Shown here: positions 1-11,400 of the stretch, piece by piece
How positions within the stretch are numbered: the stretch's first letter is position 1
How the letters are laid out: the number at the start of each line of letters is the position of its first letter
NCBI GenBank assembly: GCA_902729315.2
Contig: LR746267.1
Location: 4,713,386-4,777,385, forward strand
Length of the DNA stretch: 64,000 nucleotides
DNA from: Spirodela intermedia
Lineage: Eukaryota; Streptophyta; Magnoliopsida; Alismatales; Araceae
Direction: 5' to 3'
Position numbers and translations under genes: made by a program
Notes under the pieces: generated by a model
The model's database searches: none
What the model saw: the letters and a program-made list of their open reading frames with translations, nothing else
What the model was told of the DNA's origin: nothing

Positions 1-1910
1 GTTGACACGAGCTATGACAATTAAAATTGAGCTGAATTCCTCTGATTTAAGCAAGCCCTCAGCAAAAGTTATTATTGTATCTTCCCAAATGATAGAATAA
101 TGTATTTAAACTTATTTTTCTGACAAATTGGGCAGGCCACAATGTATCCTTCCATATGAGTTTTCATTCAGACCCACATTATATTTTGCTCCATTTGTTC
201 CTAGGTGCGAAAGAAACCTTAATGTATTCCCACAACTTTGTCATGAAATTCCTATAAAATAAGAAAAATAATTATGAAATGGAGTAATAGGCCCTTGTTG
301 TAGGCTATACAAAGGTTTCTTTACAAGGTGATTATCTAATTTGGTCAAAATGTTTGACATGTGAAGATTAGCCTAATTCTCTCGCACAATTTGCTCTATA
401 TCTAGTGATTCTCATGTGCACAATTTACCATACAAATCTCATGTGCTGAAGCTCTAATGGGGAGAGTATTCAAGATAATGCATCCTCACCTCTATTCTTA
501 AAATTTTAAACAAAGCTTAAAAATTTAGACAAAAAATCATGATAATTGAGAAGATAATGCTTCTAATTAATATTGGTGAGAATAATTGACATCAACTTCT
601 TCAAAGAATGAGATTGGTCTTCCACCCCCTTGCATAAGGCATCCATTTTGAGCTCAAATGAATAATTAAAATAAAGAAGAGCTAAAAAGCTGTTGGATTC
701 TAGTTAAACACAACACATTGTTAGAGTTAAATTAATGTCAAGCTATAGAACCATGTCTCTTGATAAAAGTGACAATAATATCTCATTAACTTAAGAAATT
801 TGTGAAGTTCCTTAAGGGTTATCATAAAAGCCTATTATAACATGACTTTCACCTTATTTGTGTTTATCATTGAAAACATGGTGACCCAAATAATCAATCT
901 TCACCTACTCAACATCTTGAAGACTAAAGTGTTATTCATGGGTAATTTGATTTACATTACAGATGAATATGCCATCAAAAAATACTAACACAAATCAAAA
1001 CACAATCTTGTGCACATCATCATTTCTTTAACTAATTTTGAGCTAGTTGGATCCTAAGTCTAATTTAGAAAAATGACTGTACCATATACTTTATCAAAAT
1101 AATTCCTCCACAATTGGAATATGAAATCAGCTGGAATTCAATGGTTTATTAAGCACACAACCTTTGAGTCAAATAATGTCGAGCTCAAAAAGGTTGTTAG
1201 AATGTTGTTAAATTTAATTTTTAAATTCAAAGCTCAAAATTTTAGACAATCATTTTCTAATAATTTAGAAGAAACTCTAGTTCAAAATATATTTAGTCTT
1301 TGCTAGTCTATAAAGATTACGGATTTGAATAATTACCATCAACTTTATGTCATAATTTCTCTTAGAACTCAAAGCCTAACTAAGGCATAATGCTTCTTTT
1401 TGGAATGAGATTGGTCTTCTATTTTCCCTTTGGCTAAGACATTCACTTCGAGCTCAAATGACTAGTTAAAATCAAGAACATTCCAATTAAACACAACATT
1501 CCAATGAAATGGCAATAATATCTAGTTAACCCAAGAAATATGTGAAGTTCGTTCACAATTTTCACCTTATCTAAGTCTATTATTACTTCATCATTGATAA
1601 CCTAGTGACCCAAATAAGAAATCTTCACCTACTTGAAGATGTTTTATTTGGGTTGATGTGTAGTTGATTAAAACTACAGATCTTCAAGACTTGCAATAAG
1701 TGTTATTTAATAGATTAAGATGTCATAAAAAAACACGATTTCTGCACATAATTTCTTGAATGAAGAAAACTTTACCATAAGTCTATTTTAGAAAAAAATG
1801 ATTGCACCATATAATTCATCAAATAATTACTCCCCAATTGGAATATGAAATCGGTTGGCAATCATGGCTTTATTACGTGCAAATAATCTAACATAATCTT
1901 TGAGTTTTAT
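1..1910 (-). mobile_element. Decayed Ty3/gypsy retrotransposon pol, with duplicated reverse transcriptase
   Basis: Read on the minus strand, this stretch carries broken pol motifs in the order of a gypsy element that continues past position 1. From right to left there are two reverse-transcriptase relics. Each has the FHIPI and FSK(I/L)DL motifs, then a YLGH motif, the ELHxFL...YYCHF segment and an FEL(K/E) RNase H start. Near 90-255 lies an integrase zinc-binding relic with FHDK, then CPICQKNK. Stops and frameshifts interrupt all frames, so nothing here can be translated. Assignment rests on recognising conserved gypsy pol motifs in order; the family within gypsy cannot be named. No LTR of this element is visible in the window. 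Confidence 0.8.
601..1395 (-). repeat. First copy of ~800-bp tandem duplication inside gypsy relic
   Basis: This block and the block at about 1396-2250 share long stretches in the same order. Both hold the GAGATTGGTCTTC start, the segment around 'gacccaaata', 'ccatata' followed by 'caattggaatatgaaatc', and a shared tail around 'tataaagatta'. On the minus strand both encode the same reverse-transcriptase/RNase H segment. They have since diverged by many substitutions and small indels. Boundaries are approximate. Confidence 0.7.
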
Positions 1911-2250
1911 CTTTAATCTATTTGAAACATCTTATTTAGAAAAAAAATCAGTTCTTCTTTTTTAGAAGTAAAAGTACCTAAATCAACTTATTTTGATGGC
2001 TAAGAGTTAAGCTAGTCTCCTAGAAAAAAAAAGTTATGATAAATATGAAATAAAATAAAATAATATACTAAAAAAATATGAAATAACCTACCAAGCTCAA
2101 AATTTAGACTTTGCTGGTTTATAAAGATTATGAATTTATGTTGGCATGAATAATTGCGTTCAATTTATAAATCAGGTTTATATTGACTGACCATTGGCCA
2201 TCAACTTTAGGCTATTATTTCTTCTAAAGTGTTAATCTCATTATTTGGTA
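1396..2250 (-). repeat. Second copy of ~800-bp tandem duplication inside gypsy relic
   Basis: This is the direct-repeat partner of the preceding block. On the minus strand it is the better preserved copy: a YLGH motif is followed by an acidic/hydrophobic segment ending in VDLDKVK-like residues, then ELHIFLGLTRYYCHF. About 250 bases at its right end are AT-rich and only partly alignable to the first copy. Confidence 0.65.
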
Positions 2251-2254
2251 AAAT

Positions 2255-2644
2255 AAGACACAACATGGTGTGGCAAGATCTAATATAAAGTTAGAATTTC
2301 ATGCAATGACACAAGGAATCTATGAAGTATTATATGTGAAAAGAATCTTAGAGGATTTGAGGATCAAATGATATGAACCTATCAAGCTATATTGTGACAA
2401 TAAGTCAGCTATCAACATAGTTCATAATTCAGTACAATATGTTTAAATAAAACATGTGAAAATAGATTGACACTTAATTAAGGAGAAATTGGAAAGTAGA
2501 ATTATATGCACATCATATGTTTTAACTCACGATCAAGTTATATATGCACATCGTATTGACTAAAGGGTCGAATGGGGCAACTTTCCTTCGACTTATATCC
2601 AAGTTAAGATTGGATGATATCCTATCATCATTTTGAGGGGAAAT
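2255..2644 (+). mobile_element. Ty1/copia retrotransposon relic: RNase H end and polypurine tract
   Basis: Plus-strand translation shows the copia RNase H C-terminal block: an EFHAMTQGIYEVLYVKRIL-like segment, then KLYCDNKSAI, then a degraded IKHVKIDxHLIKEKLE region. Internal stops are present, for example after LRIK. It ends in a purine-rich TTGAGGGGAAA tract at about 2634-2644, the usual second-strand primer site, directly before TGTTAGAG. The orientation is opposite to the flanking gypsy relic, so two separate insertions are involved. Confidence 0.8.
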
Positions 2645-3060
2645 GTTAGAGGCTACAAGTCAAATTTAGTGCAAGTGGATCCGCCAAGATGAATCCAACC
2701 CAAACATTTCTATTTCAGAAATGAATTTAAAATATTTTTCCTTTTCTTTATCTCTTGTCTAACCCTAGAGCTCAATGGGTCTCACTTCAGTAATAGTGGA
2801 GGGCATCAAGTCTTGAGACAGTAAAGAGCTTTGACACTTGATGTTCATGATAAATTGGCAGCTACAACCTGATCATGAACGTTGTTGGGGTTCATCTGAT
2901 CACCCCTTTCACCCTGGTTATGTAGATGTGGATGATGGTGAGATTCTTCTGGAGGCTGAGCATCTGTGATATGACATTGCCATGGTGAAGTGGACTATTA
3001 GTGCAACTCTTCCAAGGATTGAATAGTGACTCCTAACTATTGGTTGATAGCTGAAATTTC
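2645..3060 (+). repeat. Probable 3' LTR fragment of the copia relic
   Basis: The sequence begins TGTTAGAG immediately after the polypurine tract, as copia LTRs do. The right edge is not defined: no clear CA end or target-site duplication is visible by eye. The rest of the stretch up to the oxidoreductase gene shows no gene. Confidence 0.45.
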
Positions 3061-3249
3061 CTGAGGATTATCTTGATGACTGGGCAGCAGAGTTGCTGTA
3101 TATTGCTGTTAATTTTATCCAAGTTCTTCCAGCTCTTGTTCCAGCAATTCCATCTTAATTATGCACTAACTCACTCGACCAGCTCCTCTGTTCCAGGAGG
3201 AGCAGGGAAGGAGCTTCTTCCTCCAACGACGATCTGCCGCCATGACCGA

Positions 3250-4762
3250 TCAGGAGGGAAGAAGAAGTATCTTGCCAGTGTGGGCGCTGCTCTCCATCAG
3301 TCGGTGGGCCTCCGCCGCCTGCGCGAGGGGGAAAGAGCAGTGGATCACCGGCCTCACCCTCCCCGCCTCCACCGCCGGCCAGACCTGCTTCTCCACCTCC
3401 GCCACGATCCTCGCCTTGTCCTCGATCGCTCTCCCGCGCAGCCCCGCCGCTGCACAGAGAGGGAATCCGTTGGGGCCGCCGCCGCCGCCGCAGAGATCCA
3501 GATCGTAGCAGTTCTCGATCTGCAAGCGGGGTACTCACCTTGGACGGTGAGACGCCTGGCGAGCAGGGGCCCGAGGTTGGCCTGTGTGGTGTTTCCTCCT
3601 TGGAAGCCGATGATGAATAGCCTCCCGTCCACGCCCAGGCTCTCGAGGTTCCTCTGGAAGTAGGGGCCGCCGACGTTGTCCAGGATCACATCGACGCCTA
3701 CGGAGAGGAACGGGGAAGAACAAACAGTTCAGGAATCCAGATCGCCGCCGACGGTGGCAACCAGAGTGCGACGGCCGATAGATGGAGGAAGGACCTTTGC
3801 CGCCGGTCTCCTCCTTCACCCGCGCCACGAAGTCCTCCGTCTTGTAGTTGATGCAGACGTCGGCGCCGAGATCCTTGCAGAAGGCCAGCTTCTCCGCGCT
3901 CCCTGGTGAGCGAGCAAGAAAGTAAGAAGGCAGACAAAGATCTCACACGGGACGCGATAGAAAGAAAATGTTTGACATATCAGCAGCAGAAAATTTCTAC
4001 TCCAAACGAAGAATTTCTTCCCAGCGGCGGAGCACCTGCGGTGACGAACACCTTCGCGCCGATGTGCTTCGCAATCTGTATCGCAAATGTCCCGATCCCG
4101 CTGGAACCGCCGTGAACCTTCAGAGATTCCCGACAGGAATGAGAACGAGGATGTAGCGGAGATGTTTTCCCCAATTTAATTCGGGGTAAGAAGCAGATGA
4201 TCGAGGCAAATCGTCCAGGACCAGGAAGGACTCCCCCGGCGAAAGGCGACTGGTCATGAACACCGTCGACCAGACTGTGCACGCCACTTCTGGAAGTCCG
4301 GCTGCCTCCGTCAGGGAGACTCCAGAGGGCAAGGGGAGGACCTGCCCCGCCGGCACCGCCACCTTCTCCGCGTATCCTCCTCCGGCGAGCAAGGCACACA
4401 CCTGCGGAACCAGGAACCAATAAACATGCCACCCATCTCTCACGTTCTCCTCCATTAATCGAGACCGCGCCGAGCACGAGAACATCCTCTGAGATTCCTG
4501 ACCCGCTTACCTGATCACCGATCGTCCATCGCTTAACGCCCTTCCCAACGGCCTCAACAACGCCGGAGCACTCGAGACCCGGGTACGGACTAGCTCCGGC
4601 GGGCACCGGGTAGGATCCCTTCCTCTGCAGCGTATCGGCACGGTTGAGGGCCGTCGCCGTAACCCTAATCAGGATCTCACCGTCCCCGACGGCGGCGTCC
4701 TCAACCTCCCGGAGTTGCAGCACCTCCGGTCCTCCGGGGCTCGTGATTACCACAGCCTTCAT
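3250..4762 (-). CDS. PIG3-type NAD(P)H quinone oxidoreductase (zinc-free MDR family)
   Basis: Six exons are read: 4762-4511, 4401-4222, 4117-4036, 3902-3795, 3697-3539 and 3449-3250. Phases join into 326 residues, the usual family length. The N-terminus (MKAVVITSPGGPEVL) and the ALNRADTLQRKG and YPGLECSGVVEAVG segments form the GroES-like domain. HGGSSGIGTFAIQIAK (about residues 145-160) is the Rossmann nucleotide-binding motif, followed by KLAFCKDLGADV and the ILDNVGG segment. The C-terminus ends AHRLMESSAHTGKILL. No zinc-ligand set is seen, fitting quinone/enone reductases such as p53-inducible protein 3. NADPH-dependent quinone reduction is inferred from the family. No transit peptide is evident, so a cytosolic site is likely. 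The exon 2 donor, GTCCTG, is weak. It is divergently arranged with the nuclease gene. Confidence 0.92.
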
Positions 4763-5522
4763 CGCAGGAAGCAGGGTATCTCTGACCTTCGGCTTCCCCT
4801 GCCACTCCCAGTTGATGAGATCGGAGAGTAGTCGGAGAGGGAGGAGGAAGCAGCAGGAACTGAATCGCCGCGGCGTGGAAGGAGATAACAGCCGAATCGT
4901 GGATCTCTACGTGGTCCTCCCACAAGCTGCCACGTTCGTTACGGACAAGAGGAGCGAGTCAGCGAGTTGACTCGTTAACCTGAAGATTTCTACGTCTACG
5001 GTTCGACGATTTGCTCGCGACAGAATTTCAGAAGGATGTGAACAGAGGAGGCAGGGGAGAACCCACCTGGTCAACTCTCAAGGTACAATCCATTGGCGCT
5101 GGAACCTAAACTTTGGCGTTTTCATTGGGAATGTCAGCCACCGTCATCCGGGGAGGTCGGCGGAGCTCGCTGGCAGGCAGACGTGCGGAGGACTTCAAGC
5201 TTTCAATGGCTCCGCCCCCTGAGGAGAAGATGGATAACAGAAGGCGTGTACGTGTTGTCGTCACGCCATCCACCTCCGCCGCAACGACGACCTCACCGAC
5301 GGCGGTCCTTCTGCTGGCGAACGAAGGGGAGCTGCTTCACCGGGTCGTCCGCCGGAAAGCTCGAAGTTCGCCGGCGGTGGGAAACCGGATGCTTGCACTC
5401 AAGGGAAAGCTCGAGTATTTGCGTATACTGAGCTCCTACCCTATATCATCCTTCCCCCCAGAATCCCCGAGAGAGGAGAGAAGAAACAGCAGCAGTAGCA
5501 GCAGAAGAAGAAGAAGTAGAAG
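4763..5522. promoter_or_regulatory. Divergent intergenic promoter region
   Basis: These 760 bases separate the start codons of the oxidoreductase (-) and the nuclease (+), so both promoters must lie here unless leader introns exist. A TATA-like CCTATATCA at about 5439-5447 lies some 75 bases before the nuclease ATG. An AGAAGAAG-type purine leader precedes that ATG. No other gene is visible. Confidence 0.5.
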
Positions 5523-5913
5523 ATGGTCTCTCCGCCGCCGGCGCTCCTCGTCTTCTTCCTGATACTCGCTGCGTCGGCGCCTGGAGGTCGCGCTTGGAGC
5601 AAGGAGGGGCACGTGCTTACGTGCCGCATCGCTCAGGTAAGGGAAGTCGACTCAAATTCGGAGCAGAGCAAGAGAGAGCAGGAGCTCACACCAGAGAATT
5701 CATGTCTAGGCAGGCGTTGCTTGAGCCGGAGGCAGCCGATGCCGTCAGAAATCTGCTGCCGGATTACGCCAGCGGGGACCTGTCGGCCCTCTGCGTCTGG
5801 CCGGACCAGGTCCGCCACTGGTACAGGTACAGGTGGACGAGCTCTCTCCACTTCATCGACACCCCCGACGAGGCCTGCAACTTCGACTACTCCAGTGAGT
5901 CCCCCCCAGGGCC

Positions 5914-5955
<42 letters not shown>

Positions 5956-7114
5956 TCAATCGTCTCCACAGGGGACTGCCGGGACGAGAAGGGAGAGCCG
6001 GACAGGTGTGTCGCCGGCGCCATCTACAACTTCACCTCTCAGCTGCTGCACTACAACCACGGGACCGCCGACCGACGCTGTAATTTATCCTCATCTCCGC
6101 CATCTCCTCTGGGCTCCGCCTGAATTTCTGACCCCCTCGGGCTTCTCCCTGCAGATAATCTCACAGAAGCCCTGCTCTTCTTATCTCACTTCATGGGCGA
6201 CATCCACCAGGTACACAGTGAGACTGCACGCAATCTCTCTCTTTGTCTCTCTCTCTCGCTCGCTCTCTGCGCGTGGTTCTGACCGGCTGTCTTCTTCTCC
6301 GCAGCCCATGCATGTCGGGTTCACGGGTGACGAGGGAGGGAACACCATTCAGCTGCGCTGGTTCAACCGCAAGTCCAACCTGCACCATGTGGGTCTCTGC
6401 AGCTGAGCATCATCTTCCATTGATGAGTGTAGTATAGATCTTCTTTTAATCCTGAATCTTCTACGATCTTCTTGCTGTGGGTTGATGGTGGGCAGGTCTG
6501 GGACCGGGACATAATCCTCACTGCCCTGGCGGACCTGTACGGGAAAGACATGGACGCTTTCCAAGCGGATATCCAGAAGAACTTCACCACTGTAAGCACC
6601 CACCCCCACCCTTGGTGAGGAGGCTATGGAGCTCAACAAGGTCTGATTTTGCATTTTTCCGGGGCTCCCCTTGCAGGGCATCTGGTCGGAGGACCTCTCC
6701 TCCTGGGGCGACTGCGACGACCTCTTCTCCTGCCCCAAAAAGTTAGCCACCCCCCACATCTCTCTCTCTCGCTCGCTCTCTCCAGCTTTAGACGGTCTGT
6801 GATGTACAGGTACGCGTCGGAGAGCATAAGCTTGGCATGCAAGTGGGGATACGGAGGGGCCGTCGGAGGAGAAGCTCTGGGAGGTAAGTCAATCATCGTC
6901 GCCGCTGGGGGAGGGGAGGTGGGGGGGGAGGAGATGTTTGGCTGGGTCAACGGGACTGACTGAGGAGGGGCTTGTTGATCGGTATGCAGAGGATTACTTC
7001 AGGACGAGGATGCCGGTGGTGGCGAGGCGGATTGGGCAGGGCAGCGTGAGGCTGGCGATGGTGCTTAACCGGGTGTTCGGAGATAACAAGCAAGACATCC
7101 CCCCGCCCGCCTGA
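5523..7114 (+). CDS. S1/P1-type bifunctional nuclease (plant ENDO/BFN family)
   Basis: Nine exons are read: 5523-5636, 5714-5894, 5972-6079, 6155-6210, 6305-6388, 6496-6591, 6677-6741, 6810-6883 and 6990-7114. Together they give 300 residues, normal for the family. A hydrophobic signal peptide of about 24 residues ends at GGRA, leaving the mature N-terminus WSKEGH. Its Trp1 and His6 are zinc ligands in P1 nuclease. The other expected ligands are present: Asp in WPDQV, His in SLHFID, His/Asp/His in SHFMGDIHQPMH, and His/Asp in LHHVWDRD. Cysteines in the middle (CNFDYS, DCRDE, DRCVAG) fit the disulfides. The family cleaves single-stranded DNA and RNA in the secretory/vacuolar compartment during senescence and programmed cell death. 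That role is inferred here. One intron carries a CT array. Confidence 0.95.
5916..5951. repeat. (CT)n microsatellite in nuclease intron 2
   Basis: About 18 uninterrupted CT units lie in the pyrimidine tract before the exon 3 acceptor at 5971. Confidence 0.95.
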
Positions 7115-7361
7115 GACCGGGAAAAGTCAATATTCCTCAGAAAAGGTGTGGCGTCGAGTTGACGAACTTTCACTGGTTGATCACGAGATTTATCTATCCT
7201 ATCCCCTGTTTGACTTCTGAATTCCATGTTCCCCCTACCTCTAACTCTCTTTCTCTCTCCCCCCTGTACCCCCTCACGTTAGATCACTGTGACGGGGTAT
7301 CGCTTGCAGCAGAAATCTGTATACACCCTCGCAAGGAGAAACCACACTCTTCTATAAGGGG

Positions 7362-7394
<33 letters not shown>

Positions 7395-7824
7395 TCAAAT
7401 TGGGACAAGGCTCTGAGGATCAAAGCTCGAGCAATATGTAAACTTAGACGCGATATGTTCTTTCTGTGGCAGCATTCCTGGCTCACACGGCACGTCGTTC
7501 ACAATTTATTTCGATAGATAGAGATCCACAGAGAACGAGAGAGAGAGATAGAGAGAGAGGAGTATCCCGACTGACGTGCGAAGAGATTATACAGCTCAGG
7601 CCCTCATCGATCACAAAATTAGGGCCTCGGAACAGTCAACTTTCTGAGATTCTCCGCCTGCCCCCTCGCGAAGAACACCATTCCTTTCCTTTCCATTCCA
7701 TTCCATTCCACTCCACAGGCGCGCGCAATATGTACATCGCCCCGGCGTTACTTACAGAGCATCCATCCCATGAATCGAACGCCTGCGCGCGTTCTAAGGT
7801 TTCTCTTCCTTGTGGGAAGGAGGA
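7115..7824. other. Intergenic region between convergent nuclease and KTN80 genes
   Basis: This stretch holds the 3' flanks of two convergent genes. It contains GA arrays at 7362-7384 and about 7540-7560, and a TTCCA/TTCCT pentamer run at about 7680-7712. No coding signal was recognised. Confidence 0.6.
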
Positions 7825-8450
7825 TCAGTCCTGGAGGGCGAGATTCAGCTCCACCGAACGCCTCGCGATTGACCCACCCTTCCTGCGCCGAAACACCATA
7901 ATCAATCAATCACAGGGAGGACCAAGTGGAAGCCATCTCGGACACGTTTTCAAACAAGTCAACGGGGGGTGGGAGGGAACTCACTTGATCAGAGAAGGGA
8001 GATCTTGCTTGACGGTTTCCAACTGGGTCAAGCACAGCCGGCAACGATCCCGCCTGCGGCCAGCGCCCAGAAATCGAAAATTTTAGCGGGGTCAGCGTTT
8101 GGGTAACTTCGATCTACGGTGAAGGTCTGAGAAATTTCGGAGGTACCTCTGCTCTGCCTGCAGGTCAACCCCCACGGGTAGGGATGAGGACCCCGTCGAC
8201 CGCACTACCGTCCCGAAGACTCTCACGAGTTTCAACAGCATTTCCAGAGCGATCTCGATGTGCCTGCGAACCAGACAGAATCCATGAAAGTCAACCGCAA
8301 GTGACGTAAATATCCATCCATGCCACTTGAAGATGTTCGATCCAAGGGAGAAAAGAACAGTTTCCTTTAGTGGAATGAGATGCGGGAGACTCTCTGACAA
8401 ATGATGCCGTCTAAGCTATGGGAGTCAGATGAGAGAGTGAGTGAGTGAGT

Positions 8451-8490
<40 letters not shown>

Positions 8491-11400
8491 CAACGCACGG
8501 CTTAATCTGGGTTCGGAGAGCCATTACCTTTCAGTCTTGCTGCTGAGTAAACCAGCGAGAAGCGGCAACAGTAGAGAGAAAAGATCCAGGGTGAAGAGCT
8601 CGATCTTCTCCGTAAGAGTGCTGATCACATCTACTTGAACCTGCACAACACCATGAGCAACAGACTTCAAAAATTACTGAAAAGCCTTTCCTCTCTCTCT
8701 CTCTCTCCCCCTTTCTCTCTCTTCCTATTCTAAGCGAGAAAGGACAGCCAATGGATGGTGGCTGCAAAGCTGAAAAGCAAATCGACTGCGGGCACTCCGA
8801 GATGAACACGCACAGAATGGTCGGGTAGCTTCACAATGGCTGCAATTGCACCCTTCACGCCGCTCTCTGTCCACAAGTGCCGCACCATCTGCAATGATCG
8901 GATCAGGAACTGTTCCATAATCTTTGCATAATATTACGAAACAGGCTCAGAAAGGCCATCCAAGTATGATAAATAGGGGTGCCTAGACCTCGATAAATAA
9001 ATCATGAATAAATCGAGAGAGAGAGAGAGAGAGAGAAGCCTGTAAGGGAATGGTGTGATTTTTCTTCTTTTTTCTTTTTTGATTCATACATCAATCACAG
9101 CCATCTGCTCTTACGACGAGGACAAGTCCCAATCTCCATGAGAGAAAGTTTCGGCATTAAATGTTTCCTGGAGGGCTTTTTCTCGTGCCAGATGCAGTTT
9201 ACCCAAGAAATCTGGACTACGGTCACTGTGGTATCAAAGATAGAAAATCACTCCGGCAACAAGTACTCCACTTCTAATCTAAAGCAATCTCATCAGATTT
9301 ACGACAGGGAGCAATGTCATAAAGAATAAGAACTGAAAGTATGAGGTGACCTGCAATTCCTAATTTTACTTTTTTTTTTTTTGGTGTTTGCTTTCTGCTT
9401 GCAAGCGCATGTTCTAGGCGAAGTCAGAGAGAGAAGGCCCGGAGATGGGGACACTGCCAACACAAAAAAAATGCATAAATATGCCTAGAACAAACCAGGA
9501 GTAGATCGACTCACCTGTAACTTTGTTAGCCGAGACTTCAAAATGTTTATCAAGGCATCGTGGGTCTGAAGAAGAGTATTAGAGCAGCCGTCATCATCGG
9601 ATCTCAAGTCCCTTTCTGTCATCTGAGCGGTGTTGCTCTGGATCGTGAAAAATTATGGAACCCCAAGAGATAGATGTTCAGAATATGGTTAGTATCATTT
9701 ACATTAAACTTAAAGCCAACCTATTTTATGCCAAAATACCAATACACCAAAATTGTGGCAAATGCGTGCCAGAATCGAGATAAGTAGAACGGGAGCAATA
9801 GGAATAGTATCCAAAAAAAATTGAAATATGCAGCCAACCTTTACGAAGCATTTTTTAAGATGCAGCCAACTTTCAGATGAATAGGAAATAGAAGTAATAA
9901 TCAGAGATTTGCGACTGCCTTGGATCATATCATGACACAATGCCACCATCATCCAAAGAGGGCCCTCCTCTCTACACTGATATCAGTCACTTTTTTCTTT
10001 CCTCTTCTTGTTCTTGTGGGAGAGCAAACCAGTTTGTATCCCCGGATTTCAATGAGAATCCAAACATTGGGTCGATTCTGTCTCCTATGAATGCAGTCAG
10101 CATCGTTTGGAAAAGATCCCAAGGCCTCTTATTAGGCAGGCAGTAATGCCAACCCAGCTAGCTGTATGACAGGAGACCAAAGAGATCTGAAGAGCAAGAG
10201 TCTCCAATGTCCGGAGTTCAAGGCATCCTAACCAGACAACCTCTGCCTTCTCTTGGGCAAGCATTGGTATGCTATCAACTAGGACCCAGCTCTACTACTT
10301 CCTCCGAAATTCAGTCAGGTAGGAGGATTGGAAAATATGATGATGATGATGATGCTACATTGATGGCATCTCGTTGCGGTTAAATCCTTTGGAAACTGTC
10401 CAAAAGCACATATTTCCAGGCCCCAGGCTAATAAGGCAATGCATTTGATTGACCGGTAAACACGGTTAACAAAACACGTAATCCTTCTGCCAGTTTTCGA
10501 ATTAGACAACCAGTTTGAATAGGGCAGACAGTCGAGTCAATTCGTTGCCTTCGATACAAGATTTGGGACGTCAGTATTGGGCAGACAGCAGGCTGAAATT
10601 TAATAGCTAGCCTTTCTCACTTGGTCATTCATGTCCTACTTCGGACCCCAGAAAACAGGATGCAGTTCTAACATTCTAAATGAAACCATCCCCAAATTAA
10701 GATCGAGGGCACGAACGTAATCATTACTTAAAACTTCACACAACAGAAACTATATTCCCCTGCCAAAACAGCTGGCAGAAATCATATGATCTCTCCACAA
10801 AGACTTTGACAGATGTTCTGATTAATGGGCTTCTCAATAAAATGGGCCACAAGAGAAAATAAAAAAAATTATAATTTTTTTTAAGTACCCCATTAACACA
10901 ACTGCATGTCCCGACATATGGCAAACCCACAAGATGTGGATGATGAGTATTAACGCAATCTTTCGCCACTCACTGATACAGTGTTGCAGAAAGAGCCAAA
11001 CACCAAAGGACACCTATGACTGCTCTGTGAAAACAGTAGAGTGACAAGAGAATAAAGGCCCAACCAATTTAATCAGCTGGCTTGGAGAAGTCAAAACGCG
11101 GTTAACATACTCCGTTTGCATCCTTTTCAATCAATTCATAGAAAATAAATGCGGTGACAGAAGCTGCATACCATGCTAGATGCCATGCCATTACTTTCAG
11201 ATGGCAGGGTTGAGGAAAACTTATTAACAGAGGTAGAGCTTTCTCTAAATTTCTCCCAACTCTCCACTAGAGACCGTGTCCTTCCATGTCGAACTGCAAC
11301 TGGAGAATGAAATACAACATCAGCCAATTTTTTCTCCAAAATTTATTATTATCAACCACTTTCCCAAGAACGTATAAAAAAGTGAAAGGGGAAGTATCTG

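Noticed and set aside
3073-3663. 196-codon plus-strand frame
   Set aside because: It overlaps the exons of the minus-strand quinone oxidoreductase, whose translation matches a known family. The plus frame is a shadow of GC-rich coding DNA.
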